64,000 nucleotides of DNA, from positions 27,469,965 through 27,533,964 of the forward strand of contig NC_082602.1 in the NCBI RefSeq assembly GCF_030936135.1, in the 5' to 3' direction. The notes below the pieces were generated by a model that saw nothing but the letters and a program-made list of their open reading frames with translations, did not search any database and had not been told where the DNA came from. The stretch comes from Gavia stellata (Eukaryota > Chordata > Aves > Gaviiformes > Gaviidae). Shown here one piece after another: positions 27,501-38,059 of the stretch (positions within the stretch are counted from its first letter, which is position 1; every line of letters starts with the position of its first letter). The position numbers and the translations under genes are program-made.

Positions 27501-30500
27501 TTCAAGCACTACTGATATACATGTAAAATAAGAACACAAGGCTGAAACAAGCATTCTGGGTCCTCATTCTATTTTAAGCAGTATTTAATGAAATTCCTTT
27601 AATTAATTTAAGTTTCTCATAAAAAACTGACTTGATTGTGGGTCCCCATTGTTCTTTTAGAAGGCTGTGCCACACCATCATGTCTCTAAAAGCAAGAGCT
27701 GTCTTCTAGATTCCAGTTCCATTTGGGATCATTTATACCACTTGTCATATCATTGTTAAATGTGAGTATGAATTATCTGTCTGTATAAATGGGCTTGTTC
27801 CACAGGCATCAGAGTTTTTAACTTTTACATCAAGCTTTCCTTTCCCCGTTCTATGTGTATGTAACCCTAACACTGGCAGATGACACTAGTAACATTTATT
27901 TCACGAGGATTTGATCAGCTCCATATCAGTATTCTGTACTTTGATCTATGAAAAAAGGTGGGAGAAAAAGCAAACAGAAAGCCAAACGCTACTGAGTTCT
28001 TGTTACCGAGTGCAATAATAGATTAATTTCTAATGCACAATTTCTGCACATTTAGAACTTTCCCAAACCATAAAAGACTGCTGACGTCACCCCACTGTGT
28101 TTGTTTTAAGCTACTTTTGAGTTCATCACTGACAGTATATGCATGAGCAGGAGAATATGAATGCAAACAAAGAAGAGAAGATGAATCCTGAAACCACTGT
28201 ATCACAAGGGTGGAAAATATAGACCAGGTTGCTGGTCAATGGATTGACTTTGGAAACAGAAGCTGTGGCATGTAGCAGATTTCCAGACTAGTTCCCCACT
28301 AGATGAAGTCACAAAAAGAACCATAAGAGGATTCTCTGAACAAAGTCAGAGCATAGAATTGAAATACCGTATTACTCAGATGAGGAAATGGCATAACAGG
28401 TCATAATGTAGTGGTTTTATTGGCACCACTATTGGACATAACACAAAAAGTAATACGAAACTCCCAAAATGGCCCAGGCTGTAGGATGTGATGGTTTGAA
28501 ATAAAAATAAATTTTAAAAAAAGTTGAATTCGCCCTTCTGTAAGCTTGATCATTTACTAAATTACATAAGACAGACATGAGCAAAAATGTACAGTCAAAA
28601 GAGGAATTATTTATTTGATAAATTACCTGATAAAGATGTTTCTGCTACCATGGGATTTTTCCAGCAGACACAATTTATAACTCCAGTACTATCATCTACT
28701 GTAAAAAAAAAAAAAATTTGCAAGAATTACAGAGTAAGAAAGCAGGTAGTGATGTTCCAAGAAGTGAAGATACATAGATATGTAGGGAGATGGCTGCCAA
28801 GGATATCTCATTCCAACCAGTCTGAAAGGGAAAGCAGGTGCTCAACCCCTACTTACACCTCTGAAATAATCTCCACAGTTCAGTCATGGAAGTAGCTCAG
28901 CATGAGATACCATGCTTACATGCATTGTCAGCAAAGTAACAGTTATATTCTCAAAAAAAAATCAAGCACTGATTTAAATTATGAGGCTTCAGTACATATA
29001 TTGGATACTAAAGGGTTTTAATCTCATTGACAAGGTCGGAAGAAGAATCAGCGTTGAAACCTGAGGCCAGACAAATTAAGATACGAAACCAGGCACAAAA
29101 CACAGAAACATTACTGTAACAGTGAGAAAACAGCACTTCAACATTGGGGGGTACAGTCATGTGAATAGACTAGGAGTGCTGCTAACTCCAGCTGCATTGA
29201 CTTCCATGCTAATATTGTGCACAAAGTCTGCTGGCCTTTCCCATACAAGAGGATGTTCCAGACAGCAGAAACGCAGCTCCTCTAGCCAGGAAGGACAGAG
29301 GACAGCACACGCTTGTGGTTCTGCTCTAGGCCAGGAATTCCCAACTTAAAGTATACGTACTAGTGGCATGCAAGCCACTTCCGTTGCCAAAAAAGCTTAA
29401 CACCTTCTCCTGAGTATGGGAGCTGTCTTGCTTTTCCTGTTTTGCTAGTACCTAATCAAAATAAGTTTCGCGATTTCTGCCCCAGGCACTGCATTATCAA
29501 GGACAGCAGAAAAACACAAAAACCCAAGAAAACTGAAAAACTATCAGAAGAATCAATTGTTCTACAGATCAAGAGACTGTACATAGATGGCATGTCCAAC
29601 AAACACTCTCTAAATAGAAAGGCACTAAACATCTGTCAAAACACAGCGAGCATCACATTTCCAGTCCAGCTAACGCTCCAAGCACCTTGCTCCTTGAAGG
29701 CAGCCATCTCCAAGATAGAGCTTCCACTCTTCACAAATTGGAATCTGCAATTTTCTTCTGCTCCTTAAACCAGATCCATGACTACAAAAGTAACAGCAAT
29801 GTTTACCAGGAAGGTACTGATTGGTACCTGCAGTTGTTTCCTCTGGGAATCATAGCATCAAAGCAAAATGCCTTTGCATTGCCTCACATGTTTTCAAACA
29901 ATCTCCCTATTTGGGGGGTCCAATTTCAAATCATTATCTTGTCTTCCTGTTTCCCAGTGGCTTAGCTGCACATTCCTAATAACAAACACACAGCATTTAT
30001 AAGATGCAGGCAATTCCAAATTCCATCACAAAAGCATGCTCATCTCCTTGCCATCCCCCTTTTGAGCTGCTGTGTCTGCAACTGTTTCAGCAGCTTTAAT
30101 TTTGTACCAGAGCATAGATAATGATCTAGCTGGTTGGATTTCCTCTCCTTGCTATAGACAAAAAGCAACTATTTTAGTAAGAGTCAGAGCCCCTATATAC
30201 CCTGCCAAGCCATTCATGCAAGCCAGCAATGGCAATAAGAAACAGGGCAAATGACATTTCACCATTACATTACTGCAGCTTCTAAATGTTCCAGCTTGCG
30301 ACTGGCTGTTGCACCAACTGTGACAGATATGCTTCCTAAGAAGGGCTTAGAAACAAAACAAACAAGACCAAAGGATTAGGAGGCCAGACTCCTCCTCACC
30401 AATGTAACAGCTGAGAACCGGAGTCCTGGAGAGATTGACCTGTTCTTGACCACACAGGGAATCTGGTAGCAGAGCAAGGCTCTAAAACAAGGTTTTCCCA

Positions 30501-33500
30501 GTTCACAAATAAAAGCTTTGAGCAAGAAGACAAATAACTCCTGAAGCACAGATGAATGACAACTCTTGCAATTGTATTCTAATTAGACAGGAGAATGTTA
30601 ATCTATTTTAAACATACTCAAGGGGTCTACAAGCTTCTGAAAACTTCCTGTGCTCCCTGTGCCGCCCTTCCTCATCTCCTTGGGTTTAAACTTTTGTTTG
30701 TTTGGTTTTTTGTGGGTTTGCTTTTTGAGTTTTTCTGTTTTGTTTGTTTGGGTTTGATTTTTTTTTTTTTTTTGACTCTTACATTAACTATTTGAGGGGT
30801 AGCACTCTCAAAGCTACCTGGTAATTGAGATATTGCGTTCATTTTTATTTCTTTATAATAAAAAGGGTATGGTTCTTGTAGGGCCTGCATGAGCCTACTG
30901 AGATGCCAGTGAGATTTTTTTGTTTGTTTTTTAAGGCAAGTGCCTTTCAGCCTTTCAAAACAGTTCTGGAGTATAAGGAAAACCACATGTGATGTTTGGT
31001 TTTGTTAAAAAGGAAAGGAAAAAAAAAGGTCAGAAAGGTGCATTAGCTAAAATATGAGCTTGTTGAAAGCTACACTTTAATTAGATATCCCCCTAACTGA
31101 TCACAATAATATCAATAAACAATCAAATCAAAATGTCAAAATCAGGTTTTACACAGCATGTAATTTTTAATTTTTAAGCCAGGAAAGAGTCAATTCACTC
31201 TCTTTTACAATTATTATTTTATCACCAATTCTGGCTCTATGGTTTTCAGCACAGAGGGGACCTAAGATTCTCTTAAAATGAGCGATGTGTATTCTAAAGC
31301 AGACAGATAGGAAATGAGCGGGGGAGATAGTGGCAGTGACACAAAGACATTTCAGTTCTCTATCAGAGAAAAAGTACAAAGGGGGAATCGCTTTGTAAGT
31401 CACTTTTAAGCAAATGGAAAGTGAGCAAATACTGAGCAGCGTGCGGCACTCCAACTGATGCAATGCCTGCTCTGTGACTCACCAACCAGAGTCTGTTGAA
31501 CTGAGAGATGCAAGAAGTTACAAGCAGGAAACTGTCTAAGAAGTTACAATTTTACACTGGCGGAGTCGGCCTGCCTGAAAGGGAGGGCAGGCTGGGGAGG
31601 GGCACCCTGGCAGGTAGCCTGAAAGCTCAAACCAGGAACTGCTGGAACAAAGAGTGGAGTTGGATGTGAAAGGACAGCAGGAAGCCAGGCTCACGAGAGC
31701 TGTACTTAAAGGTCGGCTGGTCTAACACTAAGGCCTTAATTCCACCACTCTTCAGTTTCTTTTTATTTCTATTCCTCCATTTTCTGCCCCAGTCAAATGT
31801 TTCCAACAAGTTTACATTCAAACTAATGCTGAGAGCAGCGTGGGAAACCCTTGCCCATAGAATTGTTTTTGCCTTGGTCATTTTGATTCTGTCTTCCTCT
31901 GTTCTCATGAAGTGATAACTGCATTTGCATACTACTGCAATAAAAGAATAGCTGACATTCAATTTATGTTTCAACACTTCCTTACATCATCAATTACATC
32001 TCCACCTCTTAACTTAGGTGCTTGTTTAGTCTGTGCTGCTTCAAGTGCCAGAGAAAACTGTGCTTCAAAATATTTACTGTCAACTCGTTATTTAGCATAA
32101 TGGCACAATAATAACAAACATCCAGAAATTAGACTTTAAAAAAAAATATCTAGAAAATATCCACTCTGTAGAGCACAGAGTCAACTCTAAGCAGCCACAC
32201 TAGTTGTTAATGCTACTCTTCAGCAGTATGATGCAACTGCAGGTGTTGCGGAAGCTGGGACCTGGTTAAGTTGTCAACTGTATCTTCACAATATTTCTGT
32301 GAATCAGGGAATTGTTGCTGACTCAATTTTGTAAGTGAGGGAAATGTGTAAGAAGAGGTGCTCCGTGACTTACCTCCATCAGGTGGAAACCCATGGCAGA
32401 GGAAGACATTGCACATGAGTCCTTTAAGTGCTTTGATAGTATTTATGCATTTGGCCCCCCTTTCCTACTGTGAGATGACCTCCCCCACCTTTTGAAACTT
32501 GCCATATCATCACTACTCCACTCTGCTTTTTCTCCAGATGAAAAAGACAGCTAAACAAAATGACAATCAGATGTTTTCATGTTAATAAAATAGTCTGAAT
32601 ATTGGGAAAAGCAACAGGGAGGAGACAACTCCCAGCTGGTGTTGGCAAGGACTGGTACTATGATGCTTGAGTTAGATTTGCTAAGACTCTTACACATCTA
32701 AATATAAACGAGCTCCTGACTGCTATTAAAAGCTGGCTCCAAGATACGACAAAATATTCAAAAAGTCAGAAGGGATTTCTAAGGTTCAAAAAAGGAGGAA
32801 GTGACTTCCCATTTGCAGACACTGTTAAATCTGTTTATATCTGACCAAAGGAACTCTGTGTGTATGTGTATATATATAGATACACGAGAGGAAGACAGTG
32901 CAGTCCAGTGGCAAAGCAATAATCAAAATTAAGATTTGCTAGATGACCCCAAATGAATCAGTTACTCTGTTTTAACTATTTGTTTCTCTACTTTTGAAGT
33001 GGAGATAAACAGTAACTTCCCTAAGTTTGCTAAGTAATCTGATTGCAGATATACATTATATTAGGATAAGAGCACAGTTGTTTCAAGAACACACAATGAT
33101 CAAATAAGGCAACCTTTAAGTTCTAACGGTAACTAAGATTAGAAGGCTGATAAGTGCAAGAAGAAAGAAAAGAAACTTTTCTTACCTCCATAATTATAAA
33201 AGGCATCTCGCTCTTTCGTTTGAACCACTATCCCAACAACATCCACCTGTCTTACTGGATGTCCGTTATAAAAGAATATACCTAGACACAGAACATTCTT
33301 GATAAGTGTAACTATTTCTTTCAACATCCTACCCTACATGGTCACATTTGTCAGTAAAAAACATACTTTCTTACATATTTAATGCATCTTAAATTATACA
33401 ATGCCTCGTCATGTGAAAAATCCCCTGGATCAGTGAGGACTGGGAACATTAGAAGGAGTAAGATCAGCTCTACTTAGGATACCAAAAGCCTGCTTTTGTA

Positions 33501-36500
33501 GAGCGTCAGAACTTTATTAACCTCTTGTTTCCTTGCACATTTGGATCTGAAAAGCAGTTTGTTTGCTGCAGGCATTAAGGGGGTTTTTTTAGTTGTTTTT
33601 TTTGTTTTATTGTTTCATTTTGGTTTGGTTTTGGGTGATGTTTTTTGGTTATTTTTTTTACATCTTCATCAGGCTTCATAATAAATAATAGAACACAATG
33701 GAAGCAGTTTGAGCTTCTCACAATGCAGCTGTTCCTGATTAAGGCAAAGCCTCCAAAAGGAAAACTAACATAATTCTGTCTTTCATTTCTAAAAGAACAG
33801 GAGCCATGGGGGTCAGGGGGAGAGAAAAAGCCATCTTAGATTACAGAGTATACCATGCAGTCATCGTGGACAGCATCCTGAACATCAGTTCCTGAAATAA
33901 CACATTCTAAAAACATCCCTTCAAAGCTATTTTTGTGCATTTATAAAGATGACTTGAAAAATAGTAACATGTAAAAACATGTCCAGGAAACAGTGAGGAA
34001 TCAGAGCCCAGTAGACTTTGACAGCACTGAGGTTGCCACATGCTGTAATCCCTTTCAAGAGAGTGACAAATTTAGTTAACAAACACCAGTGTAAACATTG
34101 TACACTGAAGCTTCACAGTCCACTAGCAGGAGGATAATAGGGCAATAAGCTCCAGATATTTCCTGGGCTGGCTAATTTTCAGTCAATGTTTTCTTCAGTT
34201 TTCAGATACTGCTGCTTTACTGAAATATGCCATCTGGGATGTTCAATAACGGTCTTCTAAAAACTAGATAACTCAAGGGACTCAGAAGGGAAAATTTGGC
34301 TCCATACACTGTGGCAAATCTTATTCTTACAAAGAGAAAGAGAAACACTGCAGCAAGAGAGTCAGAAAAATGTTCTATATAGGAAAAAAAACAAACCCCA
34401 CAACAAAATCCAAAAATAACTTGTCCTACATAGCTGGCAGCCTTAAATGAGCCTGGAATTAACTTTCTTCATGTAAGAAAGACAAAAAACCCCGAAGTTT
34501 CAGAAGAAATCACAGGTGATCAGCCAAGCAGCTCATAAACAGAAGTTTTGCTCATAAAAATCTACTGCAATGTTTTGAGGATGCATCTACCGCTGTCATC
34601 TTAGAGCTGGCTATACTAACCATGCAGTCACTGGTCAGGTCTGGCATAGAGAATGTTTAGTAGGTCTGTCCACTTTTCTCTCATTCTGCTTATCAGGACA
34701 CTAATAAACACTGTTATAGAAACCCTCAATGGAGATGCTCCCAGTGTATATAATTCACTAAACCTTACAAAATGTCTATAAAAGAAGGTCTGGGTCAGTT
34801 TCAGGGTAAGTCTGTGGAGCAGAGACTCCAAGCTCTTGACTGTCCAAACAAGCAACATGTTATTATGCTCAGTTCCCAGTTAGTAAGCTGAGTTTTGGCA
34901 AATGACAGAGACCAGATAAAACTGATTCTCTCCATTCCCATAAACTCACATAGAACTCTACCCTTACTCTCCCAGACACTACCTGAATTCATTTGAAAGG
35001 TGAAATTACATTTAGACTACTAAAAATTGTTGAACTTGATGACTTCAAGGTGCAAATTCTTTCTCCTGCCAGCTTATTTGTTCAAATTATGTTCATATTG
35101 GTAGCAATAAAAATATACTAAACATTTGAAGCTATGTGCAAGCACATTCAGTCAAGCTCCTAGTAACCCAGTAAATAACACATACATTAATACGCTGTTA
35201 CCACAACAGGAAGCTACAGCAGCGGTATAAGGGGCTATAGATATAGAGCTTTCTTGGGCAAGTTCTGGTCATGTCTTTACCAGCATTAATGAGTACTGAG
35301 CTGTTTGCCATTGCTTTAATTATTGTTACCTCCTTTTATGCTATTTGTAGCTTCCCTCGCTTGTTGATAAGCTGTCACAATGCTGTGGTGCATGGTAACT
35401 CCAAGGAAAGCTCATTTTCACAATGTGCTTAGGTGTTACAACTGAGTTTGACACCCACTCTCATTTCAAGGCCTCTCAGACAACACAATTGCTGTTTTTA
35501 TCTGGGACGTTTTCCAGCCTTTTTGTCACCATTTATAGCAGGAGAGTAATTGGCCAGGTTTACTGCTTTCCTCTGTGTTGTTTTAAGGGATTAGTCATTG
35601 TGGCATCAAATCCTACTGCTTAAAAATGGAAAGAAAAAAAACTTATTAGGTCATTCAGTCCATTTCCTCAGGGCCAATGCAAGACCATTCCATACAGTAA
35701 ATTCCTGGCAACCTGTACAGTCAGGATATAAACAATCCCAGTGAAGGGCATCCCACCTTTTTCCTGGGAAGGCTGCTCCATAGTTTAGCAAGATGTCATT
35801 CTAAGGATGTTTTTCCTGACATTCAGTCTGTATTTCTTTCCATTCCTCCTAGTTACAACTCTTTGTTTTGCACTCATTCATTCTTAATTACCATTACTTA
35901 ATGGCTGATTTATAGCCAATCATATACTTAGCTTCAGCTGGCCTTTAACAAACCCATTAAAGGCAGGAAACATTGACAGCAAACACCTACCTTCTTCCTT
36001 CCCCAAAAGATTTTATTTAGTGTTTCTGTTGTGCTATCATTTGTTACCAATGAATAAGACATGCTGAAAGATGTCTGGTTTGGTATATACGCAGCACCAG
36101 GAGAATGAAGAAAATTCAGGATGTTTGTTCTATGAAATTTCATTCTATTCTTTAAAGTTTGGTTTAGAAAATGATACAGGATTGCAAGCAAGCTTAGTTG
36201 TGCAAAACGCCAGATGCACAGGAAGTGGAGAAAACTCACATGCACCAATTTTAAAGGCTGATATCTTGACATGACAGATACCACCACTTCCTTAGGATCA
36301 TTTTAGAAAAAAAAAAAGTAATAACAAAACTGAAAGAGTTCCTGAAGCAGAAGACAACTCACTTAAGTAAAAGAACAGGAAGGGAAGTGAGAAGGGAAAT
36401 TCAGGTAATTTAGAGGTGAAAAGAAAAGAGAGCAGGATTGCACTTTCCAGGACTGTTCCTGCTCTTGTGAAATGTTTGTTGATGTTTATAAGCTTAATTT

Positions 36501-38052
36501 TTCTGAATATATTTTTGTGTATGTACTAATGTCCAAGTCCAAACTACAATCCTATTCTGCTGACATTGGATTTTTTTGTATTTTGTTTGAAAACAATTAA
36601 AATGTCTCTAATTGACGCAGGAACAGTTTTTAGCAGATGCATTTGCTACACCAGTACTACTATAAGACTGCACACTTAAAAAGGTCTCTACTCACTCTAG
36701 TACAAACATCAACAATAGACTGTAGTCTAATTCTTGCAATGGATTTAAGACAAAAGACTCCTATCATGTTAAAAAACAAAGAGGCATATATACTGGGCTT
36801 TTCAGTTTGTGAAGTCCCTACATACATAAAAACGGTTGTGAGAAGAGCAAGAAAACCACCAGCCCTTCATTTCTGCAAAAATAGCACTGCTGTTATCCTT
36901 GCTGTTAAAGAAAAATAAATAAGAATAACAAAACCTACAAGGCAGAGCATATTCAAAGAGCCAAACAGATGTACCTTGTCTCCATGGATATAAAAAAAAA
37001 AAAAAAAAGGAAAAACGCAAACAAAACACCAAAACCAAACCAAAACCACACACTCTGCTTAGGGTTTACTGCTTTTCCTCATTAATTCTAAGTTCCTTGG
37101 GTTCCTCCCTGATAATCTTGCACCTTGTCAAGCTTCAGTTTGGAGTAATGAACCCTTCTACAGCAGAAAACATACTGCAGTCTATTTAAAGTCTTTGTAG
37201 TGAAAACAGAAATTCAAGGTCAGACCCATCTTGCGCTAGACAACGTACACATGTGGGTGATATTGGCTGAAGACCAGCAGGAAACAGACTGCAAAGCATA
37301 CAATTCCAACAATGGATAGGAAATAAAAGGTGTGGTATAAGATTCAGCACAGATGCCAGAATTTACAATAATGTTGTTCAAATGTATGAGGAATGTCATA
37401 TATTTATCATATCTAGAAATTGAGCCGACAAAACCTCAAAACCTGTATCTGTTTTATAGTATATTAATATCCAGAGGAAAAAGCAAAAACACATACACCC
37501 AGCAATGTCATCAACTGTCAAAATTTTGCAACAAAGAGGCATAAAATCCTTCTCAAATGTTGCAGCGACAGTGGAAAGATGTAACACATATGGCCAGAAA
37601 GGAACAGCATTTTTAGAATTAACTTTATCAGAATATAACAAGTACTACCACACAGAGGAAACACATTACCTTAATGTAAAAGAGGTTCTGTATCTATATA
37701 TAAAAGAGGGAGAAAAGCCATTAGAAGGAACACATTTTATTTTTCACATACAACCTGTTGTTCTTAGAACTGTTAAAGGTACTAATGTCACTTAGCTTAA
37801 GGGTATGCAAAATTACTTTACTGGTGTTCATGGAGCATTGTGCAATCCCTGGATAAACAGTACAACATAAATCAATTATAATTCCGTGTGCATCATAACC
37901 AACACATATAAAGACATACCTGGCACTTGTTTAGATTCTCTCATTTCTTTTATATCTTTAATATAGAGTCTTGCAAATGCAGAAAATACAGGATCCATCC
38001 CCCAGTGTAGAGAAGGTATCTCTTCTTCATACTTCTTGGACTCAGACTGCAT
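12402..38052 (-). CDS. STN1: STN1, CST complex subunit: complete coding region in nine exons
   Basis: STN1 (OBFC1) is the middle subunit of the nuclear CTC1-STN1-TEN1 complex. The complex binds single-stranded DNA at telomeres and stalled forks and recruits DNA polymerase alpha-primase for C-strand fill-in. I joined nine minus-strand exons: 38052-37920 (coding part), 33281-33186, 28698-28627, 26863-26702, 25409-25298, 24531-24369, 17478-17356, 16763-16691 and 12559-12402. They total 1092 nt, 363 residues plus TAA. All introns are GT-AG and every split codon restores the expected residue. Residues 1 to about 190 form the N-terminal OB-fold region, with [11 protein letters not shown] at 49-59, [10 protein letters not shown] at 77-86 and VRVRG at 134-138. 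Residues from about 193 to 363 correspond to the tandem winged-helix region, with FYQQELE and GCHFLH motifs. Human STN1 is 368 residues, so this copy is full length. Arg137 and Asp159 correspond to human Arg135 and Asp157, both reported sites of Coats plus substitutions, and both are conserved here. No frameshift or premature stop is visible. Identification rests on recalled family sequence rather than a search, but the match covers the whole protein. Confidence 0.96.
12560..16690 (-). other. STN1: STN1 intron 9
   Basis: This is a 4.1-kb phase-1 intron preceding the last coding exon. I find no repeat or ORF in it that I can support. Confidence 0.9.
16691..16763 (-). CDS. STN1: STN1 exon 9: winged-helix connector
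   Basis: This 73-nt exon encodes residues 288-311, [20 protein letters not shown] then RKPR, plus the first base of His312. The acceptor is tctccag and the donor gtaagt. It corresponds to the human segment VTREDKDLHRKIHRIIQQDC. This exon is too short to stand out as an ORF and was located by motif plus splice sites. The frame and the His312 codon continue exactly into the last exon. Confidence 0.93.
16764..17355 (-). other. STN1: STN1 intron 8
   Basis: This is a 592-bp phase-0 intron with nothing recognisable in it. Confidence 0.9.
17356..17478 (-). CDS. STN1: STN1 exon 8: winged-helix region
   Basis: This 123-nt exon is exactly 41 codons, residues 247-287, between a catccag acceptor and a gtaagg donor. 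It begins with a lineage-variable stretch [10 protein letters not shown]. It then gives [20 protein letters not shown] and [11 protein letters not shown], matching the family pattern in which a helix is followed by LLQEKGLVFQK and a hydrophobic LYxV strand. Both boundaries have phase 0. Confidence 0.94.
17479..24368 (-). other. STN1: STN1 intron 7
   Basis: This 6.9-kb phase-0 intron includes a purine-rich stretch at about 18.12-18.42 kb followed by a pyrimidine-rich stretch to about 18.48 kb, and a short CT repeat near 19.03 kb. A 135-codon plus-strand open frame at 20.41-20.81 kb has no recognisable similarity and is probably chance or decayed repeat. Confidence 0.9.
24369..24531 (-). CDS. 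STN1: STN1 exon 7: start of winged-helix region
   Basis: This 163-nt exon has a ccttgtag acceptor and a gtgagt donor. It completes Ser192 and encodes residues 193-246. The first part ([20 protein letters not shown]) is a linker and helix. It is followed by [19 protein letters not shown], the best conserved motif of the first winged-helix domain, and then a diverged end, [14 protein letters not shown]. The C-terminal winged-helix pair of STN1 is the part that engages CTC1 and polymerase alpha in published structures. Confidence 0.95.
24532..25297 (-). other. STN1: STN1 intron 6
   Basis: This is a 766-bp phase-2 intron in which I see nothing beyond the splice sites. Confidence 0.9.
25298..25409 (-). 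CDS. STN1: STN1 exon 6: end of OB-fold domain
   Basis: This 112-nt exon completes Tyr155 and encodes residues 156-191: [18 protein letters not shown] followed by [18 protein letters not shown], plus two bases of Ser192. The acceptor is gctccag and the donor gtaaat. KVDDP contains Asp159, equivalent to human Asp157. The segment RMLELPxLYRxVYD is the conserved C-terminal helix of the OB domain. An open frame does run through this exon on the same strand, but in the wrong frame, so the longest ORF here is misleading. Confidence 0.94.
25410..26701 (-). other. STN1: STN1 intron 5
   Basis: This is a 1.3-kb phase-1 intron. Open frames of 67-86 codons on the minus strand at 25.97-26.44 kb resemble no protein I know and lack splice logic, so I treat them as chance. 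Confidence 0.88.
26702..26863 (-). CDS. STN1: STN1 exon 5: OB-fold core with VRVRG
   Basis: This 162-nt exon sits between a ttacag acceptor and a strong gtgagt donor. It completes Gly101 and encodes residues 102-154. It begins with a poorly conserved Ser/Pro/Thr linker (HPSTPSSL), continues with a probable helix ([20 protein letters not shown]), then [17 protein letters not shown], and ends QASCF. Arg137 in VRVRG aligns with human Arg135. A nearer GT exists a few bases upstream of the chosen donor, but only gtgagt restores Tyr155 and the frame of the next exon. Confidence 0.94.
26864..28626 (-). other. STN1: STN1 intron 4
   Basis: This is a 1.8-kb phase-1 intron with no recognisable features beyond its splice sites. 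An EcoRI-containing 12-mer at 28526 is discussed among the rejected items. Confidence 0.9.
28627..28698 (-). CDS. STN1: STN1 exon 4: short OB-fold exon
   Basis: This 72-nt exon encodes the end of Val77 through Ser100, reading [14 protein letters not shown] and then a variable stretch PMVAETSLS. The acceptor polypyrimidine tract is unusual: an uninterrupted run of about 14 T on the sense strand directly before cag. The donor is gtaatt, a weaker match than the others in this gene. The DDSTGVINC motif is nearly invariant in vertebrate STN1. No long open frame covers this exon, so it is found only from motif and splice sites. Confidence 0.93.
30410..30505 (+). repeat. MIR-like fragment
   Basis: The stretch GACCTGTTCTTGACCACACA followed by GGTAGCAGAGCAAGGCTCTA resembles the MIR segment 'tgacttgcccaaggtcacacagc...agtggcagagccaggactagaa'. 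It is diverged and its ends are uncertain. Confidence 0.45.
30690..30775. repeat. T/G-rich low-complexity tract with long T run
   Basis: GTTTG-type simple sequence ends in a run of about 16 T. It generates apparent Phe-rich (plus) and Lys/Pro/Thr-rich (minus) open frames that are not genes. Confidence 0.75.
32930..33060 (+). repeat. MIR-like fragment
   Basis: TTTGTTTCTCTACTTTTGAA followed by GTGGAGATAAACAGTAACTT resembles the MIR tract 'tttcctcatctgtaaaatggggataatagtacct' in its usual position after an 'ctctgtttta' word. This is probably a decayed element. Confidence 0.4.
33186..33281 (-). CDS. STN1: STN1 exon 3: OB-fold strands
   Basis: This 96-nt exon lies between a gtgtctag acceptor and a gtaaga donor. 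It completes Gly45 and encodes residues 46-76, including [19 protein letters not shown] and [10 protein letters not shown], then the first base of Val77. This segment carries the opening strands of the OB fold, the part of STN1 that contacts TEN1 and single-stranded DNA in known CST structures. Both flanking introns have phase 1, and the reading frame continues exactly into the next exon. Confidence 0.95.
33577..33662. repeat. T/G-rich low-complexity tract
   Basis: This is a run of T tracts broken by single or paired G, with almost no A or C. Similar tracts occur at 30.69-30.78 kb, and as the A/C complement at 36.98-37.05 and 51.87-51.92 kb. Confidence 0.75.
35636..35885 (-). repeat. Old CR1/L3-like fragment, degraded
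   Basis: The plus strand reads ATTAGGTCATTCAGTCCATT, then AAGGCTGCTCCATAG, then TTTTTCCTGACATTCAGTCT. This is the order of motifs in the antisense of ancient CR1/L3 3' regions, where 'aggtcatccagtcca' is followed by 'cagcctgttcca' and 'ttcctgatatccagcct'. Many substitutions show it is old. The exact ends are uncertain. Confidence 0.5.
36988..37053. repeat. A-run followed by A/C-rich simple sequence
   Basis: An uninterrupted A run of about 16 is followed by CAAAAC/CCAAAAC-type units. It resembles the complement of the T/G-rich tracts elsewhere in the introns. Confidence 0.75.
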
Positions 38053-38059
38053 TCAAAAC
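37920..38059 (-). CDS. STN1: STN1 exon 2: first coding exon, start codon
   Basis: On the minus strand a ttcacag acceptor precedes the exon, which begins with 7 nt of 5' UTR before the ATG at 38052-38050. It encodes residues 1-44 plus the first base of Gly45: [20 protein letters not shown] at the start, ending in ESKQVP. The donor is gtatgt. The PSLxWGxDPVF motif is the family's conserved N-terminal entry into the OB domain. An acceptor so close to the ATG shows that transcription starts in an upstream non-coding exon. The start is chosen because human STN1 begins at the equivalent Met-Gln. Confidence 0.95.

Larger units (their letters stand above)
28699..33185 (-). other. STN1: STN1 intron 3
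   Basis: This 4.5-kb phase-1 intron contains two MIR-like fragments (about 30.41-30.50 and 32.93-33.06 kb). It also has T/G-rich simple sequence at about 30.69-30.78 kb. I see no coding exon besides those flanking it. Confidence 0.9.
33282..37919 (-). other. STN1: STN1 intron 2
   Basis: This 4.6-kb phase-1 intron contains T/G-rich simple sequence at about 33.58-33.66 kb, a degraded CR1/L3-like fragment at about 35.64-35.88 kb, and an A-run followed by CAAAAC-type simple sequence at 36.98-37.05 kb. I see no other gene in it. Confidence 0.9.

Noticed and set aside
28526-28537. GAATTCGCCCTT, a 12-mer identical to the insert-flanking sequence of common TA-cloning vectors
   Set aside because: No further vector sequence adjoins it, the flanks are ordinary AT-rich intron, and one chance 12-mer in 128 kb of strand is not surprising. 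A vector screen would settle it.
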